The position numbers were made by a program, and so were the translations under genes. Positions 6,094 through 8,629 of a DNA stretch of 8,629 nt are shown piece by piece. The stretch lies in the NCBI GenBank assembly GCA_004211235.1, contig SEEY01000131.1, forward strand, positions 1-8,629, read 5' to 3'. The notes below the pieces were generated by a model. It was not told where the DNA came from, ran no database searches, and worked only from the letters and a program-made list of their open reading frames with translations. Position 1 is the first letter of the stretch; each line of letters begins with the position of its first letter. The DNA is from Rubrivivax sp. (lineage in GTDB: Bacteria; Pseudomonadota; Gammaproteobacteria; Burkholderiales; Burkholderiaceae).

Positions 6094-6129
6094 GGCCGCT
6101 CGGCCACTCGGCCACTTGGCCACTCGGCC
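6094..6129. repeat. 8-bp tandem repeat, 4.5 copies
   Basis: Five GGCC tetramers occur at exactly 8-bp intervals (6094, 6102, 6110, 6118, 6126). The unit is GGCC followed by ACTC, ACTT or GCTC. GGCC is its own reverse complement, so the tract can also fold back. It lies between the GMC dehydrogenase stop (6141) and the acetyltransferase GTG (6064), in the leader of the latter. Confidence 0.85.
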
Positions 6130-6140
6130 GGTCGCTCCGG

Positions 6141-7793
6141 TCAGGCCGCGTTGACCACGGCCGCCGCCGGCCGGCGGATCGGCGCGCGCATCATCTGCGC
6201 CGCCTTCTCGCCGATCATCATGGCCGGCGCATTGGTATTGCCGCTAACCAGCGTCGGCATGATGGAGCAGTCCACCACGCGCAGGCCCTGCAGGCCGTGC
6301 ACGCGCAGTTCCGCGTCAACGACGGCCATGTCGCCCTGCCCCATGCGGCAGGTGCCGACCGGGTGATAGATGGTGTCGCTGCGCTGGCGCAGCAGCGCCT
6401 CGATGTCCGCGTCCGAGCGCGTCTCGGTGTTCCAGATTTCGCCGCTCCAGTGCGCGCGCAGCGAGGGCTGCAGCAGCAGCTCGCGCGTGAGCTTGAAGCC
6501 GGCCACCATCTGCGCGAGGTCGTCCGGGTGCTGGAAGAAGGCCGGGTCGATGCGCGGTGCGGCGTTCACATCGGCGCTGGCCAGCGAGACGCTGCCGCGG
6601 CTTTGCGGACGCAGCAGGCAGACGTGGCAGGACAGGCCATGCCCCCAGCCCAGCTTGCGGGCATGGTCTTGCACGGCGGCGACCACGAAGTGCAGCTGAA
6701 CGTCGGGCCGCGCCTGCGCCGCGCTCGTGCGCAGGAAGCCGCCGCCCTCGGCGAAATTGCTCGTCAGCATGCCGCGGCGATCACCTCGATAGCGGCGCAT
6801 CGCGTTCCAGAACGCGAGCCCGCCGCGGGCCGACAGGCCGAAGCTGTTGACTGCGTCACGGCTGCGCAGGCCGAACACGAAGTCGGGATGGTCCTGCAGG
6901 TTGGCGCCGACGCCGGGCAGGTGCTGCAGCACGCCGATGCCATGCGCCTGCAGCTGTGCCGCATCGCCCACGCCGGACAGCATCAGCAGCTGCGGCGACT
7001 GGATGGCGCCGGCCGCCAGCACCACCTCGCGACGGGCCTGCAGGCGGCGCAGCACGCCGGCCACGCGCACCTCGACGCCCACGGCGCGGCGCCCGTCGAA
7101 CAGGATGCGCTGCACCTGGGCCTGCGTCGTGACGCGCAGGTTGGGACGGTTCAGGTGCGGGCGCAGATAGGCGCGCGCCGCGTTGCAGCGCTCGCCGCGG
7201 TCCTGCGTCACCTGGTAGATGCCGATGCCTTCCTGCGTGGCACCGTTGAAGTCGGCGTTGATCACGTGCCCCGCCTCGCGGCCGGCGGCCAGCCAGGCGG
7301 CCTGCAGCGGGTTGTCGCTGCGCAGCTGGCTCACCTTCAGCGGGCCGCTCCGGCCGTGCAGCGGCGCGCCGAAGCTGTCGTTGCACTCGCTCTTCACGAA
7401 GTAGGGCAGCACGTCGCTCCAGGCCCAGCCGGCATTGCCGAGCGCGGCCCAGTGGTCGTAGTCCTCGGGCTGGCCACGCGTGTAGACCATCGCGTTGATG
7501 CCCGACGAGCCGCCCAGCATCTTGCCGCGCGGCACATAGCCGCGCCGGCCGTTCAGGCCCGGCTGGGGCACGGTCTCGAAAGCCCAGTTGTGCAGCTTGC
7601 TCGGCACCATCAACACGGCGGCCGTGGGCACATTGCCGAGCCAGTTGTTCACGTCGGCGCCGGCCTCCAGCACCAGCACGCTCGTGCCGGCGTCTTCGCT
7701 CAGTCGGCCGGCGAGCGCCGAGCCGGAGGAGCCGCCGCCGATGACGATGACGTCATGCGTCTCGTCGAATCGCGTCGTGTCGTTCATGGTCAT
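6141..7793 (-). CDS. GMC-family FAD-dependent alcohol dehydrogenase (choline dehydrogenase/AlkJ-like)
   Basis: A 550-residue glucose-methanol-choline oxidoreductase that should oxidise an alcohol to an aldehyde with FAD. Seen: the dinucleotide fold DVIVIGGGSSGSALAGRL (14-31) with acidic Glu43 closing it (VLEAG); GMC signature 1 in RGKMLGGSSGINAMVYTRG (89-107); signature 2 in GAIQSPQLLMLSGVG (262-276); LPGVGANLQDH (292-302); and the catalytic pair His477 in YHPVGTCRMG and Asn521 in SGNTNAP. Full family length, no break. It resembles both E. coli BetA and Pseudomonas AlkJ; the neighbour is not a BetB-type betaine aldehyde dehydrogenase, so a non-choline alcohol is more likely. The ATG at 7793 overlaps the aldehyde dehydrogenase stop as ATGA; a second ATG at 7787 is also possible. 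Longer upstream reading is inside the dehydrogenase gene and has no family match. Confidence 0.93.
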   Translation of the reverse strand: MTMNDTTRFDETHDVIVIGGGSSGSALAGRLSEDAGTSVLVLEAGADVNNWLGNVPTAAVLMVPSKLHNWAFETVPQPGLNGRRGYVPRGKMLGGSSGINAMVYTRGQPEDYDHWAALGNAGWAWSDVLPYFVKSECNDSFGAPLHGRSGPLKVSQLRSDNPLQAAWLAAGREAGHVINADFNGATQEGIGIYQVTQDRGERCNAARAYLRPHLNRPNLRVTTQAQVQRILFDGRRAVGVEVRVAGVLRRLQARREVVLAAGAIQSPQLLMLSGVGDAAQLQAHGIGVLQHLPGVGANLQDHPDFVFGLRSRDAVNSFGLSARGGLAFWNAMRRYRGDRRGMLTSNFAEGGGFLRTSAAQARPDVQLHFVVAAVQDHARKLGWGHGLSCHVCLLRPQSRGSVSLASADVNAAPRIDPAFFQHPDDLAQMVAGFKLTRELLLQPSLRAHWSGEIWNTETRSDADIEALLRQRSDTIYHPVGTCRMGQGDMAVVDAELRVHGLQGLRVVDCSIMPTLVSGNTNAPAMMIGEKAAQMMRAPIRRPAAAVVNAA

Positions 7794-8629
7794 GTGATGC
7801 GGCGCAGCAGCGCCAGCAGCCGGTTGAAGGTGGCGCCGTAGGGCGGCTGGAACAGCTTCGTGCCGGCGAAGCGCGACTGGATGAACAGCGGCTTCTCCTT
7901 GCTGAAGGTGCGAAAGCCCCACTCGCCGTGGTACGAGCCCATGCCGCTGGCGCCGACGCCGCCGAAGGGCTGGGCCTCCTGGCCCAGGTGCCACAGGCAG
8001 TCGTTGATGGTCACGCCGCCGGCATGGGTTTGCGCCATCACGTGGTCGCGCGCGGCGCTGTCCAAGCCGAACCAGTACAGCGCCAGTGGCCGCTCGCCGC
8101 GGTTGATGTGGGCCAGCGCTTCGTCGACGTTGTCATAGCCGACGATGGGCAGCAGCGGGCCAAAGATTTCCTCCTGCATGACGGTGGCCTCGGGCGGCAC
8201 GTCCAGCAGCAGAGCGGGCACGAGGCGGCGGTCGTCGGGATGCTCGTCATGGCTGCGCAGCACGCGTGCGCCGCGGGCGCGGGCGTCGTCCACCAGGCCC
8301 TGCAGCCGCACGAAATGGCGCGGCGTGGCGATGCTCGTGTAGTCCGCATTGCCGGTGATGCGCGGGTACATGCGGCGCATCTCGGTGAGGATCTGCTGGC
8401 TCAGCGGCTCAACCAGTTCACGCGGCACGAGCAGGTAGTCGGGCGCCACGCAGGTCTGGCCGGCGTTGAAGAGCTTGCCGAAGGCCAGGCGCGACGCCGT
8501 GAGTTGCAGGTCGCAGCTTCGGTCGACGAGGGCCGGCGACTTGCCGCCGAGCTCCAGCGTGACGGGCGTCAGGTTCTTCGCCGCGGCCTGCGCCACATGG
8601 CGGCCGACGGCGGTGGAGCCGGTGAAGAA
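7790..8629 (-). CDS. Aldehyde dehydrogenase, coniferyl-aldehyde/class-3 type (5' end off window)
   Basis: The C-terminal 279 residues of an NAD(P)-dependent aldehyde dehydrogenase, oxidising an aldehyde to the acid. The reading frame stays open to the window edge, beginning FFTGSTAVGR, the cofactor-binding turn, so about the first 40% is missing. The catalytic general base is Glu26 in LELGGKSP (25-32) and the nucleophile is Cys60 in FNAGQTCVAPD (54-64; numbering of the visible part). EEIFGPLLPI (153-162) and PFGGVGASGMGSYHG (221-235) with FSKEKP are C-terminal family blocks; QTCVAPDYLLV and GMGSYHG are typical of coniferyl-aldehyde and class-3 type enzymes rather than of BetB. The coupled GMC dehydrogenase downstream would supply its aldehyde substrate. 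Substrate range cannot be read from the sequence. A start at the GTG at 8596 would remove the cofactor motif and is rejected. Confidence 0.93.
   Translation of the reverse strand, partial: FFTGSTAVGRHVAQAAAKNLTPVTLELGGKSPALVDRSCDLQLTASRLAFGKLFNAGQTCVAPDYLLVPRELVEPLSQQILTEMRRMYPRITGNADYTSIATPRHFVRLQGLVDDARARGARVLRSHDEHPDDRRLVPALLLDVPPEATVMQEEIFGPLLPIVGYDNVDEALAHINRGERPLALYWFGLDSAARDHVMAQTHAGGVTINDCLWHLGQEAQPFGGVGASGMGSYHGEWGFRTFSKEKPLFIQSRFAGTKLFQPPYGATFNRLLALLRRIT

Noticed and set aside
5979..7841. 620-codon open frame on the + strand opposite the GMC dehydrogenase
   Set aside because: It is antisense to a full-length gene with intact motifs; its translation is rich in Arg, Ala, His and Gln with no domain, as expected from GC-rich codon bias.
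7794..7994. N-terminal extension of the GMC dehydrogenase
   Set aside because: The extra 67 residues are Arg/Ala/Pro-rich out-of-frame reading of the aldehyde dehydrogenase 3' end.

Overview
The window is a GC-rich, tightly packed chromosomal stretch. It most likely comes from a betaproteobacterium of the order Burkholderiales (Rubrivivax/Leptothrix/Roseateles-like). This rests on strong third-position G/C bias, a short exported protein with a textbook PEP-CTERM tail, an ExeM/NucH-type extracellular nuclease, and GC-rich palindromic elements between genes. The taxon is an inference; there is no rRNA or other marker gene here. Ten protein genes are supported, two of them cut by the window ends. 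No RNA gene, CRISPR array, transposase, phage gene or integrase was recognised.

Left end, + strand (1-1748): the C-terminal part of an extracellular endonuclease/exonuclease/phosphatase-fold nuclease with an RTX-like tail, then 32 bp later a small PEP-CTERM protein. Both products leave the cytoplasm. A hairpin-dense tail of about 100 bp ends in a good rho-independent terminator, which sits between these genes and the convergent ruvC.

Rest of the window, all - strand (read from right to left): an aldehyde dehydrogenase (5' end off the window) overlaps a GMC-family FAD alcohol dehydrogenase by ATGA, a likely two-step alcohol-to-acid oxidation unit. An 8-bp tandem repeat follows, then a PaiA-like GNAT acetyltransferase overlapping a GFA-family zinc protein by ATGA. 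Next come a secreted/membrane TPR protein with a Gly-rich tail, then a PlsC-type acyltransferase coupled by TGATG to a CdsA-like cytidylyltransferase with an eroded family signature. Last is ruvC, the Holliday-junction resolvase, without ruvA or ruvB beside it. The gaps are 118 bp or less, and three of the junctions are overlaps.

Most of this is ordinary housekeeping and accessory metabolism; I see no clear new multi-gene system. The points most worth a second look are the divergent CdsA-like protein and its coupled acyltransferase, two related palindromic intergenic elements flanking ruvC, the 8-bp repeat just upstream of the acetyltransferase start, and the uncharacterised TPR/Gly-rich membrane protein.
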